DNA of 64,000 nt from Winogradskyella arenosi (GCF_003337305.1 NZ_QPJO01000001.1:248001-312000), one strand, 5' to 3'; shown: positions 27,875-37,094, counted from the stretch's first letter. Notes: generated by a model from the sequence alone, not told the origin. Made by a program: numbers and translations.

Positions 27875-29308
27875 ATGATAAAAAGATACCTCCTCGTTCT
27901 TGTCCTTATAATGAGCTTAAATCTACAAGGTCAAGAACGTGTTGTATCCTTTAAAAACCAAGACCTATCTAAACGGGTTAACAAAGATTCTTACAGCTTA
28001 AGCAATGCCATCACTAAGGATTTAGCGCTTATTATTATAGAACGTAAAACTATTGCCGCTTATCTATTTAATGCAGAGTTTGAACAACTAGAGCAATTTC
28101 AAACTACCAATATTAAATCTAAATACAATGAAGTATTAGGCTATAATGTAGAGGGCTCACGCTATAATGTACTTTACACCAATCAGAATCACAAAAAGTT
28201 TGCGATCTTTCATTTAGACTTTAGTACCAAAACGAGTTCTACCACTGAAGTGGCTTTAAATCTTGAAAAAGGCGAACTATTTTTAGAGGCCATCACCTAT
28301 AACAACGAGCTCTATATCTTAACGGGCGATAATTATTCTAATTTAAGCATAAGGCAACTCGATTCAAACTTCACTTTTCAACGTCTTAAAACGTTTCAGC
28401 TTGAAGAAATCAATGCCGAAACCTCCCTTATAAGTAGTAAAATGGCCATAGGCGCCTTTATACTAACAGGAAACGAAGCACCAAATATTACTAAGATCGA
28501 TCCACGCTCACCGAGTTCTATAGAACGTGCCTCTAGCGCTAACAAAATTTATCAAGATGAGCAAACGCTATACCTTACGTTTGATAATAATAAAACCGCT
28601 ACGCTTCTTTATACTATAAATTTAGAGACTTTAGACCTAAAGATAAAAAGCTACCCTTATCCTAAACCGCGAATTAACGACAGCTTTAAAAAATTCAACT
28701 CTTATATTTTTCAAAATAAGATCTACCAAATTGCGAGTTCTAAAGCAGAAATGGCTTTTGAAATAAAAGATTTTGAAGGGCAGCTTATTAAAGATTATTA
28801 TGTGAGTAAAGCCATGACTATTGACTTTAAAAACTCACCTATAATTCAAGAAGGGGCTACAGCCATTCCGTTTGTTAATACTAGAAAATTAGAACAAACC
28901 TCAAAATATCTAAGAAAAATCTCCGCAGGAAACCTCGGGATCAATGTTCAGTTGTCTAATAAGGTCTATTACGTCACCTTAGGCGGTTACCTTGAAATAA
29001 ATACAAGTGGTATTACTCCGGTAGTAAGTACCCCAACAATGAGTAAAACTGGTTTTATTTCCTTTAATCCTACCTACCAAAGCTACAATTATTATACGGT
29101 AACAAAGTCAACGTTTTTCAACACAATTTTAGATTCTAACTTCAACCATATAAAAGGAGCGATTGAAAGCAATGCGTTTGATAAAATTACAGCTTACAAA
29201 AGCGACAAAGCTTACCTCACCGCAGAGGATGTTTTCTTTCATAATAATGAACTTTACTTTGGGGTCTTCAATCTAAAAGAAAGTGAATATACCCTCTTAA
29301 AATTTTAA
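27875..29308 (+). CDS. Secreted or periplasmic protein of unknown function, cotranscribed with metG
   Basis: The 477-residue protein has a signal peptide (MIKRYLLVLVLIMSLNLQGQ). The rest consists of repeated beta-strand pairs with short loops, such as YNNELYILTGDNYSNLSIRQLD and NKIYQDEQTLYLTFDNNKTATLLYTI, suggesting a beta-propeller-like fold. No catalytic motif, lipobox or T9SS tail is seen. I do not recognise the family. Its ATG is 1 bp after the metG stop, so it is almost certainly read from the same transcript, although a functional tie to tRNA charging is not implied. Confidence 0.75.
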   Translation: MIKRYLLVLVLIMSLNLQGQERVVSFKNQDLSKRVNKDSYSLSNAITKDLALIIIERKTIAAYLFNAEFEQLEQFQTTNIKSKYNEVLGYNVEGSRYNVLYTNQNHKKFAIFHLDFSTKTSSTTEVALNLEKGELFLEAITYNNELYILTGDNYSNLSIRQLDSNFTFQRLKTFQLEEINAETSLISSKMAIGAFILTGNEAPNITKIDPRSPSSIERASSANKIYQDEQTLYLTFDNNKTATLLYTINLETLDLKIKSYPYPKPRINDSFKKFNSYIFQNKIYQIASSKAEMAFEIKDFEGQLIKDYYVSKAMTIDFKNSPIIQEGATAIPFVNTRKLEQTSKYLRKISAGNLGINVQLSNKVYYVTLGGYLEINTSGITPVVSTPTMSKTGFISFNPTYQSYNYYTVTKSTFFNTILDSNFNHIKGAIESNAFDKITAYKSDKAYLTAEDVFFHNNELYFGVFNLKESEYTLLKF

Positions 29309-29373
29309 GACTAGCGTTACCAATTGCATCAATATTTTTTCCTTTACAAGTAATCTCTCCTCGGGACTTTTGT

Positions 29374-29381
29374 TAATTTTG
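29374..29381 (+). promoter_or_regulatory. -7 promoter element for the lipocalin-like gene
   Basis: TAATTTTG, 24 bp before ATG 29406. Confidence 0.55.
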
Positions 29382-29405
29382 ATGTGAATCATTACCTAAA
29401 AAATC

Positions 29406-29876
29406 ATGAAAAAACTTGCAATATTATGTTTAACGGTTTGCTTTTTGGCTTGTGGAGCCTCAAAAACCGTAAGACAATCTAAAAAAACAATTAAAGGCAA
29501 TTGGACGCTAACATCCGTGAGCTCTTCAGCCATTGGCGATCTTAAAATTTCATTACTTAATGATGCAGAAAAAGCTTGTTTTGAAAATAGTACCTGGCAG
29601 TTTGTACCGAACAATTTCACCGGAACTTATACCCTATCTGGAATAAATTGCCCGTCAGAACAACGCTATTTTAATTTCACTATAGATGAAATTGATGAAA
29701 CCACAGGACTTTACGACTTCCTATTAAAACCAACGAATGCTAAAGGAAAATCGGAAACTAACGTTGGCTATCGCTTAGAACTTACGGCCCTTTCTGAAAC
29801 AAATATGCAATGGCAACAAGTGGTTAGCTTAGACGGCAAACCCATCACCATTACTATGAATTTTTCAAAATATTAA
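29406..29876 (+). CDS. Lipocalin-like lipoprotein
   Basis: The 156-residue protein has a lipoprotein signal ending FLAC (Cys16). The body begins KGNWTLTSVSS, the Gly-x-Trp of lipocalin-like folds, and continues with ENSTWQFVPNNFTGTYTLSG and a C-terminal METNMQW-like strand pair (LSETNMQWQQVVSLDGKPITITMNFSKY). Such proteins are small outer-membrane-anchored barrels common in Bacteroidota; the ligand is unknown. It precedes an OmpA-family lipoprotein gene by 62 bp on the same strand, and both look like envelope proteins. Confidence 0.8.
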   Translation: MKKLAILCLTVCFLACGASKTVRQSKKTIKGNWTLTSVSSSAIGDLKISLLNDAEKACFENSTWQFVPNNFTGTYTLSGINCPSEQRYFNFTIDEIDETTGLYDFLLKPTNAKGKSETNVGYRLELTALSETNMQWQQVVSLDGKPITITMNFSKY

Positions 29877-29938
29877 ACCTCATAAACCCCTTTAAAAAAG
29901 AAGGATAATTAATTAATAAGACCTAAAAACATACAGAT

Positions 29939-30646
29939 ATGAAACTTTTAAAATATAAAACCCATTTTGCTATAACGCTTTCACTATGCTTAGTGTTAAT
30001 GACCAGCTGTAAAGCGGTAGATAATGCGAATAACAAACAAAAAGGTGGTGTCATTGGCGCTGCTGGAGGTGCCCTATTAGGGGCTATTATTGGAAATAAC
30101 GTTGGCGATGGAAACAACAGTGAATTAGGAGCCGTTATTGGTGGTGTTGTTGGTGGTGGTGCCGGTGTATTAATCGGAAATAAAATGGACAAACAGGCCC
30201 AAGAAATTGAAGAAGAAATTCCTGGTGCTACTGTAGAGCGTGTAGACAATGGTATTGTTTTGACTTTTGATGAACAAAGTGGTGTTTATTTTGATACTGA
30301 AAAATATAACATCAATGCCAAGTCGCAAGAAACCCTCAATAAATTAGCAGCCGTATTTTCAGAATACCCAGAAACTAACATTCTCGTTGTGGGCCATACC
30401 GACAGTTCGGGTAACGATGCTTACAATATGACCTTATCTAAAAACAGAGCGCAAGCCGTAACCAATTATTTAATGGGTAAAGGTTTAAGCAGCGGAAGAT
30501 TTACCACCGAGTGGTTTGGTGAGGAAAAACCCATGTACGATAATGCTACCGCAGAAGGCCGATCTAAAAACAGACGTGTTAATATTGCCATTGTACCTAA
30601 TGAAACCATGGTACAACAAGCGCAACAAGAAGCCGGATCTAATTAA
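29939..30646 (+). CDS. OmpA-family lipoprotein with glycine-zipper
   Basis: The 235-residue protein has a lipoprotein signal (LVLMTSC), then a glycine-zipper segment of about 55 residues (GGVIGAAGGALLGAIIGNNVG and AVIGGVVGGGAGVLIGNK), and a C-terminal OmpA/MotB peptidoglycan-binding domain. That domain is recognised by NILVVGHTDSSGNDAYNMTLSKNRAQAV and AEGRSKNRRVNI, with the Asp and Arg that hold diaminopimelate. It probably links outer membrane to murein. It has its own terminator at 30697-30732. Confidence 0.9.
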   Translation: MKLLKYKTHFAITLSLCLVLMTSCKAVDNANNKQKGGVIGAAGGALLGAIIGNNVGDGNNSELGAVIGGVVGGGAGVLIGNKMDKQAQEIEEEIPGATVERVDNGIVLTFDEQSGVYFDTEKYNINAKSQETLNKLAAVFSEYPETNILVVGHTDSSGNDAYNMTLSKNRAQAVTNYLMGKGLSSGRFTTEWFGEEKPMYDNATAEGRSKNRRVNIAIVPNETMVQQAQQEAGSN

Positions 30647-30696
30647 TAATTTTTTCTAAAACTATTCGGCCGTTACAGCGGAGTTAAATATATTAC

Positions 30697-30732
30697 AGAC
30701 CTTATAATTTAAAACGTATAAGGTCTTTTTTT
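30697..30732 (+). terminator. Terminator whose T-run touches the tex start codon
   Basis: A 10-bp stem AGACCTTATA / TATAAGGTCT (30697-30706 and 30717-30726) is followed by seven T (30726-30732). The next base is the A of the tex ATG, leaving no room for a separate leader downstream of the hairpin. Confidence 0.8.
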
Positions 30733-32853
30733 ATGATGATAAAATACATAGCGCAACGCAGCCAAATCGCTGAAACCAATATAAAAAGCACCATTCAACT
30801 ACTGAATGACGACTGTACCATTCCTTTTATTTCACGCTACAGAAAAGAAGCTACCGGAAATTTAGATGAAGTCCAAATTGGTGATATTGTAAAATACAAG
30901 GAGCAATTTGAAGCGCTAGAAAAACGGAAAACCGCTATTTTAAAAGCCTTAGAAGAACAAGGCGTTTTAACAGAAACCCTAAAGCAAAACATCGCAGCGG
31001 CTCAAGACCTTGTTGTACTTGAAGATCTTTATTTACCCTATAAGAAAAAGCGAAAAACCAAAGCTGAGACCGCTCGTAAACATGGTCTAGAACCCTTGGC
31101 TAAGATTATTATGAGCCAAAAGGCTAAGGATATCGCTTCTATAGCCAATAAATATACCAATAGTGATGTGCCATCTGCAGACGCTGCGCTAGAAGGTGCC
31201 CGACATATTATTGCCGAGTGGATTAATGAACGTGCCGATATTAGAACAAGTTTACGACATCAGTTAGAGCGGCATGCGCAAATTGCCACAAAAGTCATTA
31301 AGACGAAAAAAGATGAGGAAAAAGCGCAGAAATTCAGAGATTATTTTGATTGGTCAGAATCCTTAAATCGTATTCCATCGCACCGATTACTCGCAATTTT
31401 AAGAGCGGAAAGCGAAGGCTTTATACGCTTGAAAATAGAAATTGATGAGATAAGAGCTTTAGAACAAATAGACCGCCGTATTATACGCAGTCAGAATGCC
31501 TGTGCAGACCAAATAGAACTAGCCATTTCAGACGCTTATAAGCGCTTGTTATATCCTTCTTTAAGCAAAGAAACCCTCAATAAAGCAAAAGATAAAGCCG
31601 ATGAAGCTGCCATTACCGTCTTTGCAAAGAACTTAAAGCAATTACTTTTAGGATCGCCTTTAGGCGAAAAACGCGTTTTAGCAATAGACCCAGGATTTAG
31701 AACCGGTTGTAAAGTGGTTTGCTTAGATGCCCAAGGGGCCTTAAAACACAATGAAACCATTTACCCGCATGCGCCAAAAAATGACAGTCATGGTGCCATA
31801 AAAAAGATTTCTTCCTTAGCCGAAGCTTATAAAATTGAAGCCATTGCCATTGGTAATGGAACGGCATCGCGTGAAACGGAAGCCTTGATTCGGAAAATTC
31901 AATTTAAAAACGACATTCAGGTTTTTGTGGTGAGTGAAGCTGGGGCAAGTATTTATTCGGCTTCAAAAATTGCCCGTGACGAATTCCCTAATTACGATGT
32001 CACCGTTCGTGGTTCGGTATCGATTGGAAGACGCTTGCAAGATCCTTTAGCAGAATTGGTAAAAATTGATGCTAAATCTATAGGCGTAGGGCAATATCAG
32101 CATGATGTAGACCAAACCAAACTTCAAAAAGAATTGGACGTGGTGGTTGAAAATTGTGTGAATACCGTTGGTGTTAATATTAATACCGCCAGTATTCCAT
32201 TGTTGAGTTCGGTTTCGGGTATTGGACCAAAGCTCGCTGAAAACATTGTTAATTACAGGAATGTAAACGGAGCGTTTACATCGAGAAGCCAGATTAAAAA
32301 AGTACCACGTTTGGGTGGAAAAGCCTTTGAACAGGCCGCTGGTTTTTTAAGAATTCGCGATGCTAAAAATCCTTTAGACAACTCTTCTGTACATCCAGAA
32401 ACCTACAAACTGGTCGAAAAAATGGCCAAAGATGAAGGAATTTCACTCCAAGATCTTATTGGACAAAAAGCCAAACTTCAAAAAATAGATTTAAAAAAAT
32501 ATTATACCGATACAGTGGGCTTGCCTACGCTTCAAGACATTATAAAAGAGTTAGAGAAACCTGGATTAGATGTCCGAGAACAAGCCAAGGTATTTAGTTT
32601 TAATCAGAACATAAAAACCATATCCGATTTACACGAAGGGCAATTATTACCAGGGATCGTTAATAATATCACCAATTTTGGGTGTTTTGTAGATGTGGGT
32701 ATTAAAGAGAGTGGTTTAATTCACGTTTCAAATCTATCGGATAGCTTTGTTAAAGACGTCAATGAACATGTCCACTTGCATCAGCAAATTATCGTTAAAG
32801 TTTTAGAAGTTGATGTAGCGCGAAAACGTATTCAACTTAAACTAATCAGTTAA
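30733..32853 (+). CDS. tex: Tex-like S1 RNA-binding protein
   Basis: The 706-residue protein follows the Tex plan: an N-terminal helical part with DCTIPFISRYRKEATGNLDE, a YqgF-like RNase H fold around RVLAIDPGFRTGCKVVCLD, helix-hairpin-helix motifs (LSSVSGIGPKLAENIVNYR), and a C-terminal S1 domain (LLPGIVNNITNFGCFVDVGIKESGLIHVSNLS). Tex binds nucleic acid and affects transcription in several bacteria. Either ATG 30733 or ATG 30736 could be used. The gene directly follows a terminator T-run, and the HDAC-like gene starts on its last base. Confidence 0.95.
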   Translation: MMIKYIAQRSQIAETNIKSTIQLLNDDCTIPFISRYRKEATGNLDEVQIGDIVKYKEQFEALEKRKTAILKALEEQGVLTETLKQNIAAAQDLVVLEDLYLPYKKKRKTKAETARKHGLEPLAKIIMSQKAKDIASIANKYTNSDVPSADAALEGARHIIAEWINERADIRTSLRHQLERHAQIATKVIKTKKDEEKAQKFRDYFDWSESLNRIPSHRLLAILRAESEGFIRLKIEIDEIRALEQIDRRIIRSQNACADQIELAISDAYKRLLYPSLSKETLNKAKDKADEAAITVFAKNLKQLLLGSPLGEKRVLAIDPGFRTGCKVVCLDAQGALKHNETIYPHAPKNDSHGAIKKISSLAEAYKIEAIAIGNGTASRETEALIRKIQFKNDIQVFVVSEAGASIYSASKIARDEFPNYDVTVRGSVSIGRRLQDPLAELVKIDAKSIGVGQYQHDVDQTKLQKELDVVVENCVNTVGVNINTASIPLLSSVSGIGPKLAENIVNYRNVNGAFTSRSQIKKVPRLGGKAFEQAAGFLRIRDAKNPLDNSSVHPETYKLVEKMAKDEGISLQDLIGQKAKLQKIDLKKYYTDTVGLPTLQDIIKELEKPGLDVREQAKVFSFNQNIKTISDLHEGQLLPGIVNNITNFGCFVDVGIKESGLIHVSNLSDSFVKDVNEHVHLHQQIIVKVLEVDVARKRIQLKLIS

Positions 32854-33755
32854 TGCTTAAAATAGCCTTTCACCCCATTTACAAACATCATTTACCTGTC
32901 GGGCATCGTTTCCCTATGGAAAAATATGAGCTGCTCCCCGAACAACTTCTACATGAAGGCACCTGCGAGCATCACAATTTCTTTACTCCTGAGAAACCTA
33001 ATGACAAACATATTGTAGCGGTGCATAGCCCAGACTATTATTACGATTTAGTCAATTTAACCTTAGACCAACGCGCTGCTATAAAAATTGGATTTCCTCT
33101 CAGTAGAACCTTAATTGAACGGGAAATTATAATCGCAGATGGTACAATTAAAGCCAGTGAATTTGCGCTAACAAATGGTATAGCCATGAATATTTCTGGC
33201 GGTACACATCATGCGTTTTCAGAACGCGGCGAGGCCTTTTGTTTATTAAACGATCAAGCAATTGCTGCGAGGTACCTTCAACATAAAGGCTTAGTGAAAA
33301 AAATATTAATTGTAGATCTCGATGTACACCAAGGCAACGGAACGGCTGAAATTTTTCAAAATGACGCTTCAGTATTTACCTTTTCAATGCACGGTAAAAG
33401 CAATTATCCGTTTAAAAAAGAACAGAGTGATCTCGATATTGCCTTAGAAAAGCACACCGAAGACACCCATTATTTAAGCCTATTAAAAGCCACACTTCCT
33501 AAGTTAATTGAAGAACAACAACCCGATTTTATATATTATTTATGCGGCGTAGATGTCATCGCTTCCGATAAGTTAGGCCAGTTGAGTCTCACTATTGAAG
33601 GTTGTAAAGCACGTGATCGATTTGTACTAGACCTTTGCCAAAAACACCAAATTCCGGTGATGTGTAGTATGGGTGGTGGTTATTCTCCAGAGATAAAAAC
33701 CATTGTAAATGCGCATGCCAACACCTTCCGCTTGGCCCAAGAGCTTTTCTTTTAA
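32853..33755 (+). CDS. Histone-deacetylase-family amidohydrolase
   Basis: The 300-residue protein belongs to the arginase/HDAC superfamily. The catalytic His pair is GGTHHAF (His119, His120), and the zinc ligands are Asp157 and His159 in DLDVHQGNGT and Asp239 in CGVDVIASDKLG. Bacterial relatives deacetylate polyamines, acetoin-related or small acetyl-amide substrates, and some act on proteins; the substrate here is unknown. Its ATG overlaps the tex stop by one base (TAATG), so the two are translationally coupled. Confidence 0.92.
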   Translation: MLKIAFHPIYKHHLPVGHRFPMEKYELLPEQLLHEGTCEHHNFFTPEKPNDKHIVAVHSPDYYYDLVNLTLDQRAAIKIGFPLSRTLIEREIIIADGTIKASEFALTNGIAMNISGGTHHAFSERGEAFCLLNDQAIAARYLQHKGLVKKILIVDLDVHQGNGTAEIFQNDASVFTFSMHGKSNYPFKKEQSDLDIALEKHTEDTHYLSLLKATLPKLIEEQQPDFIYYLCGVDVIASDKLGQLSLTIEGCKARDRFVLDLCQKHQIPVMCSMGGGYSPEIKTIVNAHANTFRLAQELFF

Positions 33756-33816
33756 AAGGTCGAATTTGTACGAAAGCAATTTCAATGAAATATTTTACAA
33801 TAGGATGAACTATGCT

Positions 33817-33824
33817 TATCTTTG
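33817..33824 (+). promoter_or_regulatory. -7 promoter element for ferritin
   Basis: TATCTTTG, 17 bp before ATG 33842. It lies downstream of the first in-frame ATG (33812), which is therefore unlikely to be used. Confidence 0.6.
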
Positions 33825-33841
33825 AAAGAAAACCGCATCCT

Positions 33842-34360
33842 ATGTTATCAAAAACGATTGAAGCCGCCCTTAATAAACAAATTAGAATTGAAGCTGAATC
33901 TTCTCAAGCCTATTTAGCAATGGCCATTTGGGCTGAAGTAAAAGGTTTAGAAGGCATCTCTAATTTTATGTATGACCAATCTGATGAAGAACGCACGCAC
34001 ATGCTTAAGTTAGTCAAGTTTGTTAACGAGCGTGGCGGACATGCCCATGTATCAGAATTAAATGCGCCTAACGTTACTTTTGAATCTTATAAATCTATGT
34101 TTGAAACCTTATTAGAGCATGAAATTTTTGTTTCTGAAAGCATCAACGATTTGGTTCATATTGCGCTACAAGAAAAGGATTATGCTACACATAACTTTTT
34201 ACAATGGTACGTTGCAGAACAAATTGAAGAAGAAGCGACTGCCAGAACCATCTTAGATAAGGTAAAAATGATTGGTGATGATAAAGGTGGTTTATACCTC
34301 TTTGATAGAGACATTCAACAACTCACGGTAAGTTCGGCTGCAGAAACCCCTGAGGATTAA
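33842..34360 (+). CDS. Non-heme ferritin
   Basis: The 172-residue protein starts MLSKTIEAALNKQIRIEAESSQAYLAMAIWAE, the usual start of bacterial ferritins, with ferroxidase ligands Glu17, Glu50 and His53 (DEERTHMLKL) and a later acidic stretch EQIEEEATARTILDKVKM. It oxidises and stores iron in the cytosol as a 24-mer. A longer frame from 33812 would begin before the promoter element, so ATG 33842 is chosen. The neighbour downstream is a 58-residue Lys/Cys-rich protein with its own promoter. Confidence 0.95.
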   Translation: MLSKTIEAALNKQIRIEAESSQAYLAMAIWAEVKGLEGISNFMYDQSDEERTHMLKLVKFVNERGGHAHVSELNAPNVTFESYKSMFETLLEHEIFVSESINDLVHIALQEKDYATHNFLQWYVAEQIEEEATARTILDKVKMIGDDKGGLYLFDRDIQQLTVSSAAETPED

Positions 34361-34395
34361 AATGTTAAATTCTATTTAGATTAAATATAAATAGT

Positions 34396-34403
34396 TATTT
34401 TTG
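34396..34403 (+). promoter_or_regulatory. -7 promoter element for the 58-residue Lys/Cys-rich protein
   Basis: TATTTTTG, 42 bp before ATG 34446. Confidence 0.55.
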
Positions 34404-34445
34404 CCCTCGAAATTATAGAGCGCCTCTAAAAAAGGAACGTTAATT

Positions 34446-34622
34446 ATGGGTAAAAAAAAGAAAAACAAGAAGCTTAAAAAAGAACGTCTTAAAATTCTTG
34501 AAGCCTCCGGATTAGACCACAGCAGTAAAGTAAAATCTAAATGCTGTAAGAAATTTAAAAAATCTGAAAACAAGCGTTGTAAAAAATGTCCTTGTTTTGA
34601 TTTGCTCAAAAAAGTCGCTTAA
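34446..34622 (+). CDS. 58-residue Lys/Cys-rich small protein
   Basis: The frame runs from ATG 34446 to TAA 34620-34622. Translation begins MGKKKKNKKLKKERLKILEA and the second half carries CCKKFKKS and RCKKCPCFDLL, giving five cysteines in a strongly basic protein. The Cys pattern could bind a metal; the basic start could bind nucleic acid or a ribosome. Evidence that it is a real gene is a TAnnTTTG promoter element upstream, an 18-bp terminator stem just after the stop, and a composition unlike random sequence. I know of no established function. Confidence 0.7.
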   Translation: MGKKKKNKKLKKERLKILEASGLDHSSKVKSKCCKKFKKSENKRCKKCPCFDLLKKVA

Positions 34623-34624
34623 AT

Positions 34625-34668
34625 AAAAAGCCCAAAGTCTAAGTTAAATTTAGACTTTGGGCTTTTTT
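34625..34668 (+). terminator. Very strong terminator after the 58-residue gene
   Basis: An 18-bp perfect stem (34625-34642 and 34650-34667) with a 7-nt loop, followed by T. It begins 3 bp after the stop codon. Confidence 0.93.
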
Positions 34669-34976
34669 ATGGCTAGTCCTTTCTGAACCCACGAGCCTAA
34701 AACAAATTTAAAATGCTTACTTACAAGTCATTAGCACTATAAAATCCTCAGGATTCAAAAATTTTATTGTACTTTTAATTGCTCTTCACACGCAACATAC
34801 ACCAATCATTTTTGTTCTTGTGTGAAACGTAAAAGCCCTCAGAACAACAGCTCCAAAGGCTTCAAAACCGTTTAAGCAGCCCTAATTAAAGACCTTAATC
34901 GCTCCTTATGTTTATTAAAAGGGCACTGAGAGTCCCTTAGATAAAGCACGTTCAATCTATTTAAATAATAAACATT
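34669..34976. other. Gene-free stretch before the cupin gene
   Basis: This 308-bp stretch has only frames of ten codons or fewer, no clear hairpin and no exact TAnnTTTG near the cupin ATG. I see nothing in it that I can name. Confidence 0.4.
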
Positions 34977-35537
34977 ATGAACCGAAATGACTTCATCAAA
35001 TCCACAGCGCTTAGCATAGGAGCATTAGCGACACTGCCAATTATGTCCTCACAAGAAAAGCTAGCAAACCAAAGCACCAATACCGCTTCCCCCTTACAAA
35101 AACAGACACCAAAAATTGTTAAACACAAGGAAGGCCTTCTGTTGAATGTTTTAGGCGACCAGCAGAACATTAAGTTAACCGCCAAAGACACCAACGGTCA
35201 ATACACCTTAATAGTGCAGTATAACGATCCTGGGATTGGTATCCCTGCCCATGTACATGATAATGAAGACGAAGTGTTTCAGGTTTTAGAAGGTGAAGTT
35301 GCCATGAGTATTGGAGAAAAAACTAGCACCCTAACAGCGGGCGATCTTATATTTTGTCCTCGAGGCATCCCCCACTCTTGGAAGGTTATAGGCGATCAAA
35401 AAGCAAAAGCCATTTTAAGTATATTTCCTGCTGGCCTAGAACAGATGTTTATGGCCTTAGCAGAATTACCGCCCGGACCTCCTAATATGGAATTGGTTAG
35501 CAAAATTTGTGCGCAACACGGTGTTCATTTTGTGTAA
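34977..35537 (+). CDS. Exported cupin-domain protein
   Basis: The 186-residue protein has an N-terminal export signal (MNRNDFIKSTALSIGALATLP) that resembles a Tat signal but has Asn where the second arginine would be. The cupin barrel carries the metal-binding pattern IPAHVHDNEDEVFQVLEGE (two His and a Glu) and a second motif FCPRGIPHSW. Cupins of this type include quercetin-dioxygenase-like and small-molecule-binding proteins; a reaction cannot be named. It is alone, followed by a 229-bp gap with no clear feature. Confidence 0.8.
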   Translation: MNRNDFIKSTALSIGALATLPIMSSQEKLANQSTNTASPLQKQTPKIVKHKEGLLLNVLGDQQNIKLTAKDTNGQYTLIVQYNDPGIGIPAHVHDNEDEVFQVLEGEVAMSIGEKTSTLTAGDLIFCPRGIPHSWKVIGDQKAKAILSIFPAGLEQMFMALAELPPGPPNMELVSKICAQHGVHFV

Positions 35538-35766
35538 GTTCCGTATTTGCAAAAAGGATATCTTGTTAAAGGCTCAACCCTTATAAAACCTTACAAAAAT
35601 GCCTTGTTGTCCTTATTATTTTTTAAATTAGGATCTTCAGATGAGAAGATAGACATCTTATTTAGACCCTATCAGATGCGTTAAAAAGAAGTATCTAATC
35701 AAAAGTTGTCTTGATAGCAATCGTCTTCAATACCATCAAACAAATAATAAAAGCTTACATAAAATT

Positions 35767-36609
35767 ATGACCAACAATTTTACATTACACAACGGCATTA
35801 GTATCCCCTCCATTGGCTTTGGAACTTGGAAAACTCCTGATGGAGAAACGGCCATTCAATCGATAAAAGAAGCAGTAGACACCGGTTATCGTCATATAGA
35901 TGCGGCCGCCATTTACGATAATGAAGTGGGGGTCGGAGACGGTATTAAAGCTTCTGGTATTGACCGTAAAGACCTTTTTGTGACCAGTAAATTGTGGAAT
36001 TCAGAACGCGGATACGATAGCACGATAAAGGCTTTTGAAAAGACCTTAAAAGATTTACAACTCGATTATTTAGACCTTTATTTAATTCATTGGCCTGCTG
36101 CCGCTCATCAATTTAAAAATTGGAAAGCCCTTAATACTGAAACGTGGAAGGCCATGGAAAAGCTTTACAAGGACAAAAAAATAAAAGCAATAGGCTTAAG
36201 CAATTTTATGCCACATCACCTGGAAGCTTTGCTTGAAGACGCCACGATAAAACCCATGGTTAACCAAATTGAATATCATCCCGGTTTTATGCAAGCGGAA
36301 TGTGTAAACTTTTGCAAGACTAATGACATTCAGGTAGCAGGTTGGAGCCCTTTAGGTCGAGGTGAAGTCTTAGACCACCCCTTATTAAAAGAAATTGCAG
36401 AAGCTCACAACAAATCAGAAGCTCAAATTTGTATCCGTTGGGCCTTACAAAATGGTGTAGTACCACTACCTAAATCTGTTACACCACACCGCATTAAAGC
36501 CAATTTTGAGGTTTTTGACTTTGAAATTTCTGATTCTGAGATCAAAGCTATTAATGCCTTAGACACTATAGGAGCTTCAGGTTTAGATCCAGACAGTGTA
36601 GAATTTTAA
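35767..36609 (+). CDS. Aldo/keto reductase
   Basis: The 280-residue NADPH-dependent reductase has the complete catalytic tetrad: Asp45 and Tyr50 in HIDAAAIYDNE, Lys75 in FVTSKLWN, and His108 in LYLIHWP. Further family motifs are GLSNFMPHHLEALL, NQIEYHP and VPLPKSVTPHRIKANFEVFDFE. It matches the 2,5-diketogluconate-reductase-like subgroup in length. It would reduce an aldehyde or ketone in the cytosol. It is monocistronic by spacing. Confidence 0.93.
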   Translation: MTNNFTLHNGISIPSIGFGTWKTPDGETAIQSIKEAVDTGYRHIDAAAIYDNEVGVGDGIKASGIDRKDLFVTSKLWNSERGYDSTIKAFEKTLKDLQLDYLDLYLIHWPAAAHQFKNWKALNTETWKAMEKLYKDKKIKAIGLSNFMPHHLEALLEDATIKPMVNQIEYHPGFMQAECVNFCKTNDIQVAGWSPLGRGEVLDHPLLKEIAEAHNKSEAQICIRWALQNGVVPLPKSVTPHRIKANFEVFDFEISDSEIKAINALDTIGASGLDPDSVEF

Positions 36610-36659
36610 CCCTTATAGCCCAAGCTAAAACAACCTTTAATGCGTCCGTTACCTAACCT

Positions 36660-37094
36660 ATGACCAGAAGCAAAACATTTTACAGTAAAATATCTTATGG
36701 TTTACTCGTTATCCTATTTTTAGTGTTTTATGGGTCTTTAATTCCAATATATATAACCGATGGCATTACTATAAATATCAGTAGCCTGTTTGTCATGGTA
36801 AGCTTAGTTTACGGGTGTATTGTTTATCTATTTTTTAATACCACTTATACAATAACCCCACAGCACCTTATTATAAAATGTGGGTTTATCCGTTATAAAC
36901 CTATTCCTATAAAAAGCATTACCTCTATGGCTAAATCTTCAAATATTATAAGTTCACCTGCAGCATCTTTTGATCGTATAGAAATTAGATATGGTAAGTT
37001 TGATGAGATCATTTTGTCTCCTAAAAACAAATCGGAATTTGCCGCCTACTTAAAGCAATTAAATCCGAAGATTGAAAATCGCATAGAGAATTAA
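36660..37094 (+). CDS. Membrane protein with bacterial PH-like domain
   Basis: The 144-residue protein has two transmembrane helices (about residues 13-32 and 41-60), then a soluble part, TTYTITPQHLIIKCGFIRYKPIPIKSITSM and DRIEIRYGKFDEIILSPKNKSEFAAYLKQLNP, that matches the bPH_6/DUF1200-like pattern. Function is unknown; such domains face the cytosol. It starts 50 bp after the aldo/keto reductase gene on the same strand. Confidence 0.75.
   Translation: MTRSKTFYSKISYGLLVILFLVFYGSLIPIYITDGITINISSLFVMVSLVYGCIVYLFFNTTYTITPQHLIIKCGFIRYKPIPIKSITSMAKSSNIISSPAASFDRIEIRYGKFDEIILSPKNKSEFAAYLKQLNPKIENRIEN

Noticed and set aside
33812-33841. First in-frame ATG for ferritin
   Set aside because: It lies upstream of the TATCTTTG promoter element and adds residues not typical of ferritins.
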